Assembly (NCBI RefSeq): GCF_000379425.1
Contig: NZ_KB902185.1
Coordinates: 23,079 to 87,078, forward strand
Length of the DNA stretch: 64,000 nt
Source: Corynebacterium lubricantis DSM 45231
GTDB taxonomy: Bacteria; Actinomycetota; Actinomycetes; Mycobacteriales; Mycobacteriaceae
Direction: 5' to 3'
Below, piece by piece: positions 27,095 to 36,762 of this stretch. Position 1 is the stretch's first letter, and every line of letters begins with the position of its first letter. Both the position numbers and the translations under genes were made by a program. The notes below the pieces were generated by a model, which saw only the letters and a program-made list of their open reading frames with translations, did no database searches and was not told where the DNA came from.

Positions 27095-27696
27095 TCGAGC
27101 TGCTCCTGCCTCGCCATTGCGCGGGGTGCGGAGCACCAGGGGAGCACTTGTGCGCCGAGTGTAAGCACGAGCTCGCCCGGCCCCCGGAACGTGTGGTCAC
27201 CCGAGAATCCCCGCACGTCCCGGTCTTTTCCCTCGGCCCCTACGCTGGCGCTCACCGCCAGGTCATACTGTCGATGAAAGAGCGCAAGAACATCGCTATA
27301 CGACGAATGCTTGGCGCCGTTCTGCGTGCCGGCCTCGAACACCTCGAGGCGAGAGGCGAACTTCCCACCCCAACAGTGCTCGTGCCCGCACCCACGCGTG
27401 CCTTCTCTGCTCGGCAGAGAGGCGGGGATCCGGTGACCGCCGTGTGTCGGGCCACCGGCCGGACAGTGGTGCCGGTGGTCTCGCTTGCAGAAGGGGTGCG
27501 CGATCAAACCGAGCTCGATGCGGCGGGACGCCGGAGAAATCTGAGCGGCGGAATCATCCTGTCTGGGGTCCCGCGCGGCACCATTGTTGTGGTGGATGAC
27601 GTCGTCACAACGGGTGCGACACTCCAAGCGACGGTGGAAAATTTGGTGGCTCGGGGTGCCACTGTCGCAGGTGCTGTAACTATCGCGGCCGCATAA
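27091..27696 (+). CDS. ComF family phosphoribosyltransferase-like protein
   Basis: This 201-residue protein has an N-terminal zinc ribbon (CAGCGAPGEHLCAEC), a central KERKN segment and a C-terminal phosphoribosyltransferase site IVVVDDVVTTGATL. ComF proteins take part in natural transformation, but in actinobacteria the role is unproven. The GTG at 27091 is chosen because it overlaps the lpqB stop and gives the normal ComF N-terminus (IELLLPRHCAGCG); the longer frame from 26827 runs inside lpqB. Confidence 0.88.
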   Translation: MIELLLPRHCAGCGAPGEHLCAECKHELARPPERVVTRESPHVPVFSLGPYAGAHRQVILSMKERKNIAIRRMLGAVLRAGLEHLEARGELPTPTVLVPAPTRAFSARQRGGDPVTAVCRATGRTVVPVVSLAEGVRDQTELDAAGRRRNLSGGIILSGVPRGTIVVVDDVVTTGATLQATVENLVARGATVAGAVTIAAA

Positions 27697-27797
27697 ATGT
27701 GACCCAGCGAATTAAGTGGGGGCTTTGTGGCATGGCGGTTATGACCAGACGTATAGTAGGAATTACACCCAGTCCCCACCTAGTAGGGAGGAAGCAG

Positions 27798-28472
27798 ATG
27801 ACCACTGCAGAAAACAACGAAGTCCTCAGCCCCGAAGCACAGGTGACCATCACCGGTCGCAACGTCGAGGTTCCAGAGCACTTCCAAGACCGCGTCAACA
27901 CCAAGCTTTCGAAGATTGAAAAGCTTGACCCAACGTTGACTTTTTTCCATGTTGAGCTGCAGCATGAGCCAAATCCACGCCGTGAGGCACAGGCTAATCG
28001 CATTCAGATTACCGCCACTGGCAAGGGTCACATCGCTCGCGCTGAGGCAAAGGAAGACAGCTTCTACGCTGCTCTTGAAACTGCACTGGCAAAGATGGAG
28101 CGTTCCCTGCGCAAGGTGAAGGTTCGCCGCGAAATCTCCATGTCCGGCCACCGCGCACCCAAGTCCACCGGTCAGGTCGCTGCCGAACTCGTCGATGAGG
28201 CGGATAAGGCAAAGGCTGAAAACAACGGTAAGTACGATGTGGATCCTTACGCAGACCAGGTCGAGCACGTAGAACCAGGCCAGGTTGTGCGTACCAAGGA
28301 GCACTCCGCAACGCCGATCAGCGTCGATGAAGCACTCAGCGAAATGGAGCTCGTCGGACACGATTTCTACCTGTTCGTGAACGAAGAGACCGGTCGCCCA
28401 TCTGTGGTTTACCGTCGTCACGCTTTCGATTACGGTTTGATCTCCCTCGTAGCCGAGGAAGACGAGAAGTAA
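27798..28472 (+). CDS. hpf: Ribosome hibernation promoting factor, long form (HPF)
   Basis: Long HPF dimerises 70S ribosomes into inactive 100S particles. The 224-residue protein has the N-terminal S30AE domain (VTITGRNVEVPEHFQDRV, then HVELQHE) and the C-terminal dimerisation domain ending SVVYRRHAFDYGLISLV. ATG 27798 follows GGGAGGAAG closely; the frame from 27699 would add an unrelated leader. It has its own promoter region after the ComF-like gene and ends at a strong terminator. Confidence 0.95.
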   Translation: MTTAENNEVLSPEAQVTITGRNVEVPEHFQDRVNTKLSKIEKLDPTLTFFHVELQHEPNPRREAQANRIQITATGKGHIARAEAKEDSFYAALETALAKMERSLRKVKVRREISMSGHRAPKSTGQVAAELVDEADKAKAENNGKYDVDPYADQVEHVEPGQVVRTKEHSATPISVDEALSEMELVGHDFYLFVNEETGRPSVVYRRHAFDYGLISLVAEEDEK

Positions 28473-28492
28473 TCGTCGTAAAGCGCTTTTAG

Positions 28493-28530
28493 AATCACCG
28501 CCACTGAAACACTCAGTGGCGGTGATTTTT
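28493..28530 (+). terminator. Intrinsic terminator after hpf
   Basis: AATCACCGCCACTGA (28493-28507) pairs perfectly with 28513-28527 around a 5-base loop, and the run of T residues at 28526-28530 follows. This is a textbook rho-independent terminator. Confidence 0.95.
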
Positions 28531-28651
28531 CCGTTCTGCTGGGACCTTGCTTGGAGGTTGCTAGGGAGGCCCATGGCAGTGCGCGTACAATAGCGCTTTG
28601 ATACTAAAGTCTTAGAAAAGTAACTTCCCCCACGATCGAAGGACTAACTAC

Positions 28652-31195
28652 GTGTTTGGACTGTCTAAGCTGCTCCGGGCCGGTGAAGGCCGTACGGTCA
28701 AGCGACTGAAGAAAATCGCAGAAGACGTCATCTCTTTGGAAGGTGAGTTCGAAAAGCTCACCGATGAAGAGCTCAAGGCGAAGACCGGTGAGTTCAAAAA
28801 GCAGCTGGAAGACGGCGCGGATCTCAACGACATCTTGCTGGACGCTTTCGCTACCGCGCGCGAGGCCTCCTGGCGCGTGCTCGGCCAGAAGCACTACCTG
28901 GTGCAGATCATGGGTGGCGCGGCCTTGCACTTCGGCAACGTCGCCGAGATGAAAACGGGTGAAGGCAAGACCCTGACCTCGGTGCTGCCTGCGTACCTCA
29001 ATGCTCTTGAGGGCAAGGGTGTGCACATTGTTACGGTGAACGATTACCTGGCAAAGCGCGACGCCGAGATGATGGGTCGTGTGCACCGCTTCCTGGGGCT
29101 TGAGGTGGGTGTCATCTTGTCCGAGATGCGCGCGCCGGAGCGCAAGAAGGCCTACGACGCCGACATCACCTACGGCACGAACAACGAGCTCGGCTTCGAC
29201 TACCTGCGTGACAACATGGTCAAGTCGCTGAGCGACGCGGTACAGCGCGGACACCACTTCGGCATCGTCGACGAGGTTGACTCGATTCTTATCGACGAGG
29301 CCCGTACCCCTCTGATCATATCCGGACCTGTCGAGGGCTCGAGCCAGTTCTACAACGTGTTTGCCCAGCTCGCGCCACGCATGCGCGAGGGTATCCACTA
29401 CGAGGTGGACAAGAAGAAGCGCACCGTTGGCGTCAACGAAGAAGGCGTGGAGTTCGTCGAGGATCAGTTGGGCATTGATAATCTCTACGATCCGGAGAAC
29501 TCCCAGCTGGTCAGCTACCTCACCAACGCTCTGAAGGCAAAGGAGCTCTTCGAGCGCGATAAGGACTACATCGTCCGCCAGGGTGAGGTCATGATCGTGG
29601 ACGGTTTCACGGGCCGCGTGTTGGCAGGGCGCCGCTACAACGAAGGTATGCACCAGGCGATCGAGGCCAAGGAAAAGGTCGAGATCAAAAACGAGAACCA
29701 GACCCTGGCGACCGTCACTCTGCAGAACTTCTTCCGCATGTATGACAAGCTCGCCGGCATGACCGGTACCGCAGAGACCGAAGCAGCCGAGCTGAACTCC
29801 ATCTACGGCCTCGACGTGGTGCAGATCCCGACCAACCGGGAGAACCAGCGCATCGACCGCGACGACCTGATTTACAAGACTCAGGAAGCGAAGTTCGCCG
29901 CCGTGGCCGACGATATCGCCGAGCACGTGGAAAACGGCCAGCCCGTCCTCGTGGGTACCACCTCGGTGGAGCGCTCCGAGTACCTCTCGCAGCTGCTGAC
30001 CAAGAAGGGCATCAAGCACAACGTTCTCAACGCGAAGCACCATGAGGAGGAAGGCCGCATCATCGCCGAGGCGGGCATGCCGTCCTCGGTGACCGTGTCT
30101 ACCAACATGGCGGGTCGCGGTACCGATATCGTGCTGGGTGGCAACCCGGAAGTCCTCCTGGACGCGCGCCTGCAGGCCCAAGGCCTCGACCCATTCGAGG
30201 ACGAAGAGAGCTTCCAGAAGGCATGGGACGAGCAGCTTCCGAAGGCAAAGGAACGCTCCAAGAAGCTTGGCGACGAAGTCCGTGAAAGCGGCGGTCTCTA
30301 CGTCCTGGGCACCGAGCGCCACGAATCCCGACGTATCGATAACCAGCTGCGTGGTCGTTCCGGCCGCCAGGGCGACCCGGGCGAGACTCGCTTCTACCTG
30401 TCCATGCGCGACGATCTGATGGTGCGCTTTGTCGGTCAGTCCATGGAAAACATGATGAACCGCCTCAACGTGCCCGACGATGTCCCCATCGAGGCAAAGA
30501 TGGTGTCCAACTCCATTAAGGGCGCTCAGGCGCAGGTGGAGAACCAGAACTTCGAAATGCGTAAGAACGTGTTGAAGTACGACGAGGTGCTCAACGAGCA
30601 GCGCAAGGTGGTCTACGCCGAACGTCGCGAAATCCTCGACGCCAAGGACATCAAGGACCAGGTGCGCCGCATGATCACCGAGACCGTCGGCGCCTACGTC
30701 GATGGCGCAACCTTCGACGGATACGTGGAGGATTGGAACCTCGACGAACTCTGGAACGCACTCGAGGGGCTCTACGGCCCGACCATGAGCCCACAGTCCC
30801 TCGTTGACGGCACCGAATACGGCGCTGCCGGCGAGCTTTCGGCGGACCAGCTGCGCGAGGCGCTTGTCGACGATGCGCAGAAGGCCTACGACAACCTGGA
30901 AGCCAACGTTGCTGCCATCGGCGGCGACGCCCAGATGCGCAACATTGAGCGCATGGTGATCCTGCCGATCATCGACCAGAAGTGGCGCGAGCACCTCTAC
31001 GAAATGGATTACCTCAAGGAGGGCATCGGCCTGCGTGCGATGGCACAGCGCGACCCTCTGGTGGAATACCAGAAGGAAGGCGGTGACATGTTCAACGCCA
31101 TGAACGACGCCGTCAAGGAAGAGACCGTGCGACAGCTCTTCATGATGCGCAAGCAGTTCGAGCCGAAGTCGGAAGACACCACCGTCCAGGCATAA
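28652..31195 (+). CDS. secA: Preprotein translocase ATPase SecA (SecA1)
   Basis: SecA drives export of unfolded proteins through SecYEG. The 847-residue protein has Walker [12 protein letters not shown] near residue 101, [17 protein letters not shown] for Walker B, the pre-protein crosslinking domain, [18 protein letters not shown], and [13 protein letters not shown]. It ends without the C-terminal zinc-binding cysteine motif found in many SecAs, which is normal for actinobacterial SecA1. GTG start with GAAGGA upstream. Confidence 0.97.
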   Translation: MFGLSKLLRAGEGRTVKRLKKIAEDVISLEGEFEKLTDEELKAKTGEFKKQLEDGADLNDILLDAFATAREASWRVLGQKHYLVQIMGGAALHFGNVAEMKTGEGKTLTSVLPAYLNALEGKGVHIVTVNDYLAKRDAEMMGRVHRFLGLEVGVILSEMRAPERKKAYDADITYGTNNELGFDYLRDNMVKSLSDAVQRGHHFGIVDEVDSILIDEARTPLIISGPVEGSSQFYNVFAQLAPRMREGIHYEVDKKKRTVGVNEEGVEFVEDQLGIDNLYDPENSQLVSYLTNALKAKELFERDKDYIVRQGEVMIVDGFTGRVLAGRRYNEGMHQAIEAKEKVEIKNENQTLATVTLQNFFRMYDKLAGMTGTAETEAAELNSIYGLDVVQIPTNRENQRIDRDDLIYKTQEAKFAAVADDIAEHVENGQPVLVGTTSVERSEYLSQLLTKKGIKHNVLNAKHHEEEGRIIAEAGMPSSVTVSTNMAGRGTDIVLGGNPEVLLDARLQAQGLDPFEDEESFQKAWDEQLPKAKERSKKLGDEVRESGGLYVLGTERHESRRIDNQLRGRSGRQGDPGETRFYLSMRDDLMVRFVGQSMENMMNRLNVPDDVPIEAKMVSNSIKGAQAQVENQNFEMRKNVLKYDEVLNEQRKVVYAERREILDAKDIKDQVRRMITETVGAYVDGATFDGYVEDWNLDELWNALEGLYGPTMSPQSLVDGTEYGAAGELSADQLREALVDDAQKAYDNLEANVAAIGGDAQMRNIERMVILPIIDQKWREHLYEMDYLKEGIGLRAMAQRDPLVEYQKEGGDMFNAMNDAVKEETVRQLFMMRKQFEPKSEDTTVQA

Positions 31196-31201
31196 CCCCG
31201 C

Positions 31202-31585
31202 CTAGAGCACCTTAAAACTGGTCAGCCGTCCGCTTTCAATGCGGGCGGCAAATCCATATTTCCTCTCTTTCGTCGCGGCCGTGCCAAATACTTCGCCGTT
31301 GGCGCGGGTATGGAAACTGAGAATCCTGACGGGTCCGGCGGCTTCTGATCGTCGTTTAGCGGCAACGTGCATGCGCACGCTGTGATCAAACCGTGCCTGC
31401 TGCAACGCCCGGAGCTCGCGAATGCCGAAGGCCGCGTCGAGCGCGACCTTCACCAGGGACGCGCCACGCGGTTCCGTGCCTCGCGGACGCGTGCCGCGAG
31501 GCACCGGGCGGGGCTGTGGACGGGGTTGAGATTGCCCCGGAACCAACACGCTGAGGTGCGTCTGGCCGGGAACGGGATAGTACAT
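31202..31585 (-). CDS. Rv3235-like small protein (DUF6459)
   Basis: This is a 127-residue protein. A Pro/Arg-rich low-complexity N-terminus (QPRPQPRPVPRGTRP) precedes a domain with ALDAAFGIRELRALQQARFDH and VRILSFHTRANGEVFGTA, which matches the family named after Rv3235. Function is unknown. It faces secA with 6 bp between stops, as in mycobacteria. Confidence 0.75.
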   Translation of the reverse strand: MYYPVPGQTHLSVLVPGQSQPRPQPRPVPRGTRPRGTEPRGASLVKVALDAAFGIRELRALQQARFDHSVRMHVAAKRRSEAAGPVRILSFHTRANGEVFGTAATKERKYGFAARIESGRLTSFKVL

Positions 31586-31726
31586 GTGGGCTTGCCCTCC
31601 AAGTTCAATAGAAAAACAGGTGTGATGTGGAGGGCGGACGCGGGGTGGGCTAGGTAGTATTGTGTCACGATTAGTTCATTCACGCGCGCCGAGAGGCCGC
31701 TCGATTCAAAGAAGAAAGTCAGGTTC

Positions 31727-32137
31727 ATGCGAGGACTTATTGTGGACTACGTCGGCGTTCTGGATGCCGATGATGAAGATCAGCGCCGGTGGCGTTCCCT
31801 GCTTGCGGCAGTCCGCGACGCGGGGGTAGCGTCCGCAATTCTGTCCAATGATCCTGGCGGCGAGGGCGCCGATCAGATCCGCGAGTGGGAATTCCGTGGC
31901 ATCGTGGACGCGGTTGTGCTCTCCGGGGAGATCGGCTTTGAAAAGCCGGAGCGCGAGGCATTCCAGGCTGCGGCCGACGCGATCGAGGCGGACCTGTCGG
32001 ATTGCGTGCTCATCGACGATGACATTTTGAATGTGCGCGGCGCCGTGGACAACGGCCTGATCGGTATCCTGCACACCAGCTTTGATCGCACCGTCGTAGA
32101 AATCCAGTCGCTTTTCGAGATCGAGGGTGAGTTCTAA
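31727..32137 (+). CDS. HAD-like hydrolase family protein
   Basis: This 136-residue protein has the fold marks of the HAD superfamily: GLIVDYVGVLD at the start, AILSNDPGG as motif II, GFEKPEREAF as motif III and LIDDDILNVRGA as motif IV. The first motif reads DYVGV instead of DxDxT/V, and there is almost no cap domain, so activity is uncertain. It is followed 2 bp later by the DUF6912 gene, so the pair is translated together. Confidence 0.8.
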   Translation: MRGLIVDYVGVLDADDEDQRRWRSLLAAVRDAGVASAILSNDPGGEGADQIREWEFRGIVDAVVLSGEIGFEKPEREAFQAAADAIEADLSDCVLIDDDILNVRGAVDNGLIGILHTSFDRTVVEIQSLFEIEGEF

Positions 32138-32139
32138 GA

Positions 32140-32634
32140 GTGCGCGTGTATATCCCGGCGACGTTCTCCATGCTCGAGACCCTCGATGCGGAAGGCCAGA
32201 TGCCCGTGCGCAACGGCTGGGGTTTCGCGGCCACCGAGGACTTGGTGAACTTCTACGAACTCGGCGATGAAGAAGAAATTGAGATGATCGCCTTCGACGA
32301 TGCCGCACTCGCCTCGATGCGCTTGCTCACCATCGGCGACGAAGAGAAGTTCCCGCATCGCCGCATCGTCGTCTCCGTCGACGTTGATGCCGAGCCCATG
32401 CCGGACATGGGCGAGTCCGTGGTGAAGGTCGCCAGTCCCATCTCGCTCGAGGACGTCGCAGCCATCCACATCGACCTGGAAGAGGCCGAGGAAGCCACGA
32501 AGAAGGCCGTGTCGCTTATCGACGAAGCCGACCTCGGCGACGAGGACGCTGAGCTGGCGGTAGGGGATGCCCAAGATAACTACATGGCATTCTACGACCC
32601 GAGCGAGCTACCGTTCCTGGTCGAGCTGCTTTAA
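32140..32634 (+). CDS. DUF6912 family protein
   Basis: The start MRVYIPATFSMLETLDAEG of this 164-residue protein and the Gly/Phe-rich NGWGFAATE segment are typical of the actinobacterial DUF6912 family, of unknown function. It is acidic and cytoplasmic, and ends ALYDPSEL-like as [13 protein letters not shown]. It overlaps the opposing rsgA gene by 27 bp at the 3' ends, the largest such overlap in the core part of the window. Confidence 0.8.
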   Translation: MRVYIPATFSMLETLDAEGQMPVRNGWGFAATEDLVNFYELGDEEEIEMIAFDDAALASMRLLTIGDEEKFPHRRIVVSVDVDAEPMPDMGESVVKVASPISLEDVAAIHIDLEEAEEATKKAVSLIDEADLGDEDAELAVGDAQDNYMAFYDPSELPFLVELL

Positions 32635-33630
32635 ATCCCACTCGTTGTTGCTGCGCAAAGCAGCAAGCAAGCCGCGCACTGCCTGAGCGCGGCGCCACGT
32701 GGGCGAGCCTTCTTCGAACTTGTCCCACGCGCATTCCGGGTCGGCTGGGGGGCCGGCGTGGGTGCAGCCGCGGGGGCAGTTCTCGGCTGCCTGGGCCAAG
32801 TCCTCAAAGGGTGCAATCACGTCGTCGGGGGAGACGTGGGCCAATCCGAAGGAGCGGATACCCGGGGTATCGATGATCCAGCCGCCCTCGGGCAGCTTCA
32901 AAGCCACGGACTGAGTGGATGTGTGGCGGCCTTTGCCTACCCCGGAAACCTCGCCCGTTTCTCGCTGGGCGTCGGGCACCAGGCGATTGACTAGGGTAGA
33001 TTTCCCCACACCGGAGTGGCCGATGAGGGCGGAGAGGCGATCGTCGATAAGCGAATGCAACTCCGTGAGCTCGTCGTCGATGCCGGTCGTGAGCACCGTG
33101 ACGTTGAGGTCGGCGAACTCGGCGGCGAACTCGGAAGGGTCGGCGAGGTCGGACTTGGTCAGGCACACCACCGGGGTCAGCCCGCCGACGAAGGCGGCGA
33201 TCAGCGCGCGCTCGACGAAGCCGGTGCGTGGTGGGGGATCGGCGACGGCCGCGACGATGAGCAAGATTTCGGCGTTGGCAACGACGATGCGCTCGTAGGG
33301 GTCGGAATCGTCGGCGGTGCGGCGCAACACGCTTGTACGGTCCTCGCGCTTGACGATGCGTGCCAGCGTGTCCTTCTTGCCCGTGATATCCCCGACGACA
33401 CCGACGCGGTCGCCGACCTCGATGGAGGTACGTCCCAGTTCACGGGCGCGCATGCAGGTGACCAAGGTGTCGTTCTCAAGTACGACGCCCCAACGGCCGC
33501 GGTCTTTCGTGGTGACCATCCCGAAGACTGCATCCTCGTGCTTCGGGCGGTCCTTCGTGCGTGGCCGCGAGCCTTTGCCGGGGCGGATGCGGACATCAGA
33601 TTCGTCGTATGACCTGCGGGATCTAGCCAC
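32608..33630 (-). CDS. rsgA: Small ribosomal subunit biogenesis GTPase RsgA
   Basis: RsgA checks 30S maturation. The circularly permuted GTPase has G4 (TKSDLAD) before G1 ([14 protein letters not shown]) and G3 ([10 protein letters not shown]), an N-terminal OB fold and a C-terminal zinc knuckle with CPRGCTH and PECAW. I place the start at GTG 33630 ([18 protein letters not shown]), which overlaps the aroA stop by 8 bp; the frame could extend to 33717 but that part lies inside aroA and has no similarity. 340 residues. Confidence 0.93.
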   Translation of the reverse strand: MARSRRSYDESDVRIRPGKGSRPRTKDRPKHEDAVFGMVTTKDRGRWGVVLENDTLVTCMRARELGRTSIEVGDRVGVVGDITGKKDTLARIVKREDRTSVLRRTADDSDPYERIVVANAEILLIVAAVADPPPRTGFVERALIAAFVGGLTPVVCLTKSDLADPSEFAAEFADLNVTVLTTGIDDELTELHSLIDDRLSALIGHSGVGKSTLVNRLVPDAQRETGEVSGVGKGRHTSTQSVALKLPEGGWIIDTPGIRSFGLAHVSPDDVIAPFEDLAQAAENCPRGCTHAGPPADPECAWDKFEEGSPTWRRAQAVRGLLAALRSNNEWDLKQLDQER

Positions 33631-34906
33631 GGAGCATATCCGCCCACATCTTCTCGAACCCAGGTAGGGTCTTCGACGTTGTCGCGATATTTTCCACCTC
33701 GACATCCTCGACGACAAGTCCGATGATGGCGCCTGCGGTAGCCATCCGGTGATCGGCGTAGGACGTCCACTGGCCGCCGTGCAGCTGGGCGGGTTCGATA
33801 TGGAGGCCGTCCGCGAGCTCCTGGCACGCGCCGCCGAGATTGTTAATCTCGTGCGTCAGGGCCGCGAGCCGGTCGGTTTCGTGGCCGCGCAGGTGGGCGA
33901 TACCCGTGAGCTCGGAAGGGGTGGATGCCAAAGCGGCAAGAGCGGCCACCGTGGGCGCGAGCTCGCCGATATCGCTCATATCCAGTGAGATGCCCGTGAG
34001 CATGCCGGGCTGCGGGCCACGGACCTCCAGGGAGTAGGTGGGGCCCTCGGAGACGAGTTCGACTTCGCAACCCATGCGCTCGAGGATGTCGCGGATGACA
34101 TCACCTGGCTGGGTAGTGGCGAGCGGCCAGTTCGGGATGCGCATAATGCCGCCGGTGACGGCTGCTGCGGCGAGGAAAGGCGTGGCATTGGAGAGGTCCG
34201 GTTCGATGTGCCAGGTGCGGCCCTCGATCTCGCCGGGGTGCACGGTCCACGTGTTCTCGCTGGTGGTGACGGTGACGCCGGATTTGCGGAGCATGTCCAC
34301 CGTCATCTCGATGTGCGGCATCGACGGCAGCGTCTTGCCGGTGTTGTGCACCGTCACGCCCTTGTTGAAGCGTGGGCCGGCGAGCAAGAGGCCGGAGACG
34401 AACTGCGAGGAACCGGAGGCGTCGATGAAGACTTCTCCGCCCTCGGCCTCGCCGTGACCGTGGATAGTAAATGGCAGCGAGTCGCCCTCGACATCGACAC
34501 CGAGTGTGCGCAGGGCATCAAGGATCGTACCCATGGGGCGGTTACGGGCGTACTCGTCACCGTCGAAACGCACGGGGCCGTTGGCGAAAGCGGCAGCAGC
34601 AGGAGCAAACCGCATGACGGTGCCGGCCAGCCCGCAATCGACGTCGGCGCCGTGCAGGGTGCCTGGGGTGACAGTAATAATGTCGGAGTCGTCGCTGCTG
34701 CTGTGGGAAAAGCCAGTGCCCAGCGACGCCATGGCCTGCTCCATCAGGTCCGTGTCGCGGGAGCGCAGCGCGCCGATAATCTTTGACGGATAGGACGCCA
34801 ACGCCGCCAGAATGTACGCGCGATTTGTGATTGATTTCGACCCAGGAACTATTTGGGTGTGGGCAACGGGGCCGTGGGCGGTCGGGGCAGGCCAAAGATC
34901 TGTCAT
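33623..34906 (-). CDS. aroA: 3-phosphoshikimate 1-carboxyvinyltransferase (AroA)
   Basis: EPSP synthase joins PEP to shikimate 3-phosphate in aromatic amino acid synthesis. The 427-residue length is normal. [16 protein letters not shown] near residue 23 binds both substrates, and [13 protein letters not shown] lies near the C-terminus. The ATG at 34906 gives [14 protein letters not shown] (minus strand) lies exactly 7 nt upstream, so the transcript is probably leaderless. It leads a two-gene unit with rsgA. The divergent SRAP gene starts only 19 bp away. Confidence 0.95.
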   Translation of the reverse strand: MTDLWPAPTAHGPVAHTQIVPGSKSITNRAYILAALASYPSKIIGALRSRDTDLMEQAMASLGTGFSHSSSDDSDIITVTPGTLHGADVDCGLAGTVMRFAPAAAAFANGPVRFDGDEYARNRPMGTILDALRTLGVDVEGDSLPFTIHGHGEAEGGEVFIDASGSSQFVSGLLLAGPRFNKGVTVHNTGKTLPSMPHIEMTVDMLRKSGVTVTTSENTWTVHPGEIEGRTWHIEPDLSNATPFLAAAAVTGGIMRIPNWPLATTQPGDVIRDILERMGCEVELVSEGPTYSLEVRGPQPGMLTGISLDMSDIGELAPTVAALAALASTPSELTGIAHLRGHETDRLAALTHEINNLGGACQELADGLHIEPAQLHGGQWTSYADHRMATAGAIIGLVVEDVEVENIATTSKTLPGFEKMWADMLRG

Positions 34907-34925
34907 AAGGTACATAATAGATGGT
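34907..34925. promoter_or_regulatory. Shared divergent leaderless promoter, aroA/SRAP
   Basis: The whole gap between two divergent ATGs is 19 bp. On the minus strand TATTAT (34914-34919) is 7 nt before aroA. On the plus strand CATAAT (34913-34918), preceded by TA, is 7 nt before the SRAP ATG. The two -10 elements use the same bases, and both -35 regions must lie inside the opposite gene. Confidence 0.6.
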
Positions 34926-35585
34926 ATGTGTGGACGATTCGTACTCTTTACCACCGGCGATGAACTCATGAGCGAGATCGGCGGGCTCCCCGGCGTGACC
35001 GAGGTGTCCGCCCCCGAGGGCCTGCCCGGCCCGCGCTACAACGTGGCGCCGACCCAAAAGGTGCCTGTCGTACGCTTTACCGGCTCGGAGGCCTCCATCG
35101 ATCCAGCCCGCTGGGGGCTGCTGCCGTCGTGGAAGAAAGACGAAACGGGCCCGCCGCTGTTCAACGCGCGCGGCGAGACAGTCGCAGAGAAGCCCTCATT
35201 TCGCTCGGCCTTTAAGTCCAGGCGCGCCATTATGGTCCTCGACGGCTACTACGAGTGGCACGAGAAGAAGCCCTACTTCGTCACCCGGAAGGAAGGCATG
35301 CTGTTTGCGGCCGCCCTATGGGAGACGGGCCTTGATCAACTGTCCACGACCATGGTGACAACGGCGTCGCACGGAAAAATCGAATGGCTCCATGACCGCC
35401 TGCCGCTCTTTTTAGACGAGAGCGATATTGCGCAGTGGGTGAGTGGCAGCCCAGAAGAGGCCCTCGAGCTCGTGCACCCTTCGACGCTTGCCGACGATTT
35501 GGAGTGGACTCCGGCCGACCCTGCAGTGGGAAATGTCCGCAATGATTACGCCGAGTTAATCTCTGATACGACCACCTTGTTTTAG
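34926..35585 (+). CDS. SOS response-associated peptidase (SRAP, HMCES-like)
   Basis: SRAP proteins crosslink to abasic sites in single-stranded DNA through a cysteine that must be residue 2. ATG 34926 gives [11 protein letters not shown], which fixes the start; the frame from 34812 cannot be right. Further motifs are [40 protein letters not shown] and HDRLPLFL. 219 residues, cytoplasmic. It probably has a leaderless transcript. Confidence 0.95.
   Translation: MCGRFVLFTTGDELMSEIGGLPGVTEVSAPEGLPGPRYNVAPTQKVPVVRFTGSEASIDPARWGLLPSWKKDETGPPLFNARGETVAEKPSFRSAFKSRRAIMVLDGYYEWHEKKPYFVTRKEGMLFAAALWETGLDQLSTTMVTTASHGKIEWLHDRLPLFLDESDIAQWVSGSPEEALELVHPSTLADDLEWTPADPAVGNVRNDYAELISDTTTLF
35529..35560 (+). 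promoter_or_regulatory. Candidate SigH-dependent promoter of sigH
   Basis: GGAAAT (35529-35534) and GTTAAT (35555-35560) are spaced like the SigH consensus GGAA(T) ... GTT(A/G)A(A/T). The site is in the 3' end of the SRAP gene and would give a leader of about 47 nt before the sigH ATG at 35614. A second, housekeeping-type TACAAT at 35602-35607 is 6 nt before that ATG. Confidence 0.5.
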
Positions 35586-35613
35586 AAAATCCGTTGTGCT
35601 TTACAATGGCCAC

Positions 35614-36210
35614 ATGTCACAGACTGAAAGCTCTCAGCGATTTACTGAGGAGGCCATGCCACTTCTGGACCAGCTCTACGGTGGCGCCCTGCGCATGACC
35701 AGAAATCCTCAAGACGCCGAGGACTTAGTCCAAGAGACGTATCTGAAGGCGTACAAGGCCTTTGACTCCTTCAAGCCTGGAACGAATTTGAAGGCGTGGC
35801 TGTACCGCATTATGACGAATACGTATATCAATACGTATCGCAAGAAGCAGCGTCGCCCGCTGGAGACTTCCGCGGATGAAGTAACGGATCATCAGCTTTA
35901 CACCACGAGCAACCATGACTCGACCGGCCTGCAGTCCGCCGAGGTTGAGGCCTTGAAGAACATGCCGGATTCCCAGATCACCGAGGCGCTGAATTCGCTT
36001 TCCGACGACTACCGCATGGTGGTCTACCTCGCCGATGTCGAGGGCATGGCGTACAAAGAAATCGCCGAAATTATGGATACTCCACTGGGAACGGTGATGA
36101 GTCGTCTCCATCGTGGAAGAAAACAGCTCCGCGGTTTGTTGAAAGACGTAGCAGCCGAAAAAGGCATTGGTTTAGACCACCCAGACATGCAGGAAGGAAT
36201 CGAGCAATGA
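35614..36210 (+). CDS. sigH: ECF sigma factor SigH
   Basis: SigH controls the thiol-oxidative and heat stress response. The product (198 residues from the chosen start) has region 2 ([27 protein letters not shown], then [12 protein letters not shown]) and region 4 ([28 protein letters not shown]). ATG 35614 (MSQTESSQ) is preferred to 35596 because a TACAAT -10 sits 6 nt upstream. The stop overlaps the rshA start in ATGA, so sigma and anti-sigma are made together. Confidence 0.94.
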   Translation: MSQTESSQRFTEEAMPLLDQLYGGALRMTRNPQDAEDLVQETYLKAYKAFDSFKPGTNLKAWLYRIMTNTYINTYRKKQRRPLETSADEVTDHQLYTTSNHDSTGLQSAEVEALKNMPDSQITEALNSLSDDYRMVVYLADVEGMAYKEIAEIMDTPLGTVMSRLHRGRKQLRGLLKDVAAEKGIGLDHPDMQEGIEQ

Positions 36211-36485
36211 GTGCCGACCACCACAAGGACGATTGCGGCAAGCAGTGCGACGATCAGCAGGCGCTTCTCTGCGAGCTACTCGACGAAGACACCACCCAAG
36301 AACGCGCCACAGAGATTCAAGAGATCATCGCCAGCTGTCCCGAGTGCTTCGGAAGATTGAAATCCGAGCAAGAAGTAAGGGCAATGGTGCGTCGGTGTGG
36401 GCAGCCAGACCCGGCACCCGAGCAGCTTCGAACGCGCATTATGCAGCGAATTTCGATTACTTATACTGAAACCCACTGGTCCTAG
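36207..36485 (+). CDS. rshA: Anti-sigma factor RshA
   Basis: RshA holds SigH inactive until its thiols are oxidised. The 92-residue protein has an N-terminal [10 protein letters not shown] cluster, a middle [16 protein letters not shown] and a late RRCGQPD cysteine, so enough thiols for redox control. The ZAS motif normally reads HxxxCxxC; here the residue four before CPEC is Ile instead of His, so zinc binding may use one of the N-terminal histidines. It overlaps sigH by 4 bp. Confidence 0.88.
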   Translation: MSADHHKDDCGKQCDDQQALLCELLDEDTTQERATEIQEIIASCPECFGRLKSEQEVRAMVRRCGQPDPAPEQLRTRIMQRISITYTETHWS

Positions 36486-36500
36486 ATCTGGGCAACGAAA

Positions 36501-36537
36501 AACGCCTTCTTTCCTATAAACAAGGAAAGAAGGCGTT
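36501..36537. terminator. 15-bp hairpin terminator between rshA and bL37
   Basis: AACGCCTTCTTTCCT (36501-36515) pairs perfectly with 36523-36537 around a 7-base loop. Read on the minus strand the stem is followed by TTTTTC, so it is a full intrinsic terminator for the bL37 gene; on the plus strand it can stop sigH-rshA transcripts. Confidence 0.92.
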
Positions 36538-36545
36538 AGCTGTTC

Positions 36546-36620
36546 TTAAGCATTTGGACGCTTACCGTGGTTTGCGCCCTTCTTGCGACGGTCCTTACGC
36601 TTACGACCACGCTTCGACAT
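36546..36620 (-). CDS. 50S ribosomal protein bL37
   Basis: A 24-residue frame reads MSKRGRKRKDRRKKGANHGK and ends RPNA. This matches bL37, the tiny basic actinobacterial ribosomal protein seen in mycobacterial 50S structures. AAAGGAGG lies 6 nt before the ATG, one of the strongest ribosome sites in the window, and the downstream hairpin ends the transcript. Sixteen or so genomes aside, it is easily missed because of its length; identity is by recall of the bL37 sequence. Confidence 0.9.
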   Translation of the reverse strand: MSKRGRKRKDRRKKGANHGKRPNA

Positions 36621-36762
36621 ATGCGGCCTCCTTTAAGATAGGTGAGTAGATAATTTCTTACCTACTGACTCTAGTGTTCTCAGCTGTCAGCAGGAAATTC
36701 GGGTCCTTCTAAACTGCGGTGGAGGCCAGCAGGGGAGAAGACTTACAGTTTTTGGTGCAGTC

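Noticed and set aside
28604..30994. Open frame of 796 codons antisense to secA
   Set aside because: secA is certain on the other strand; the antisense frame is a by-product of codon bias (no stops opposite common codons) and has no ribosome site or family motif.
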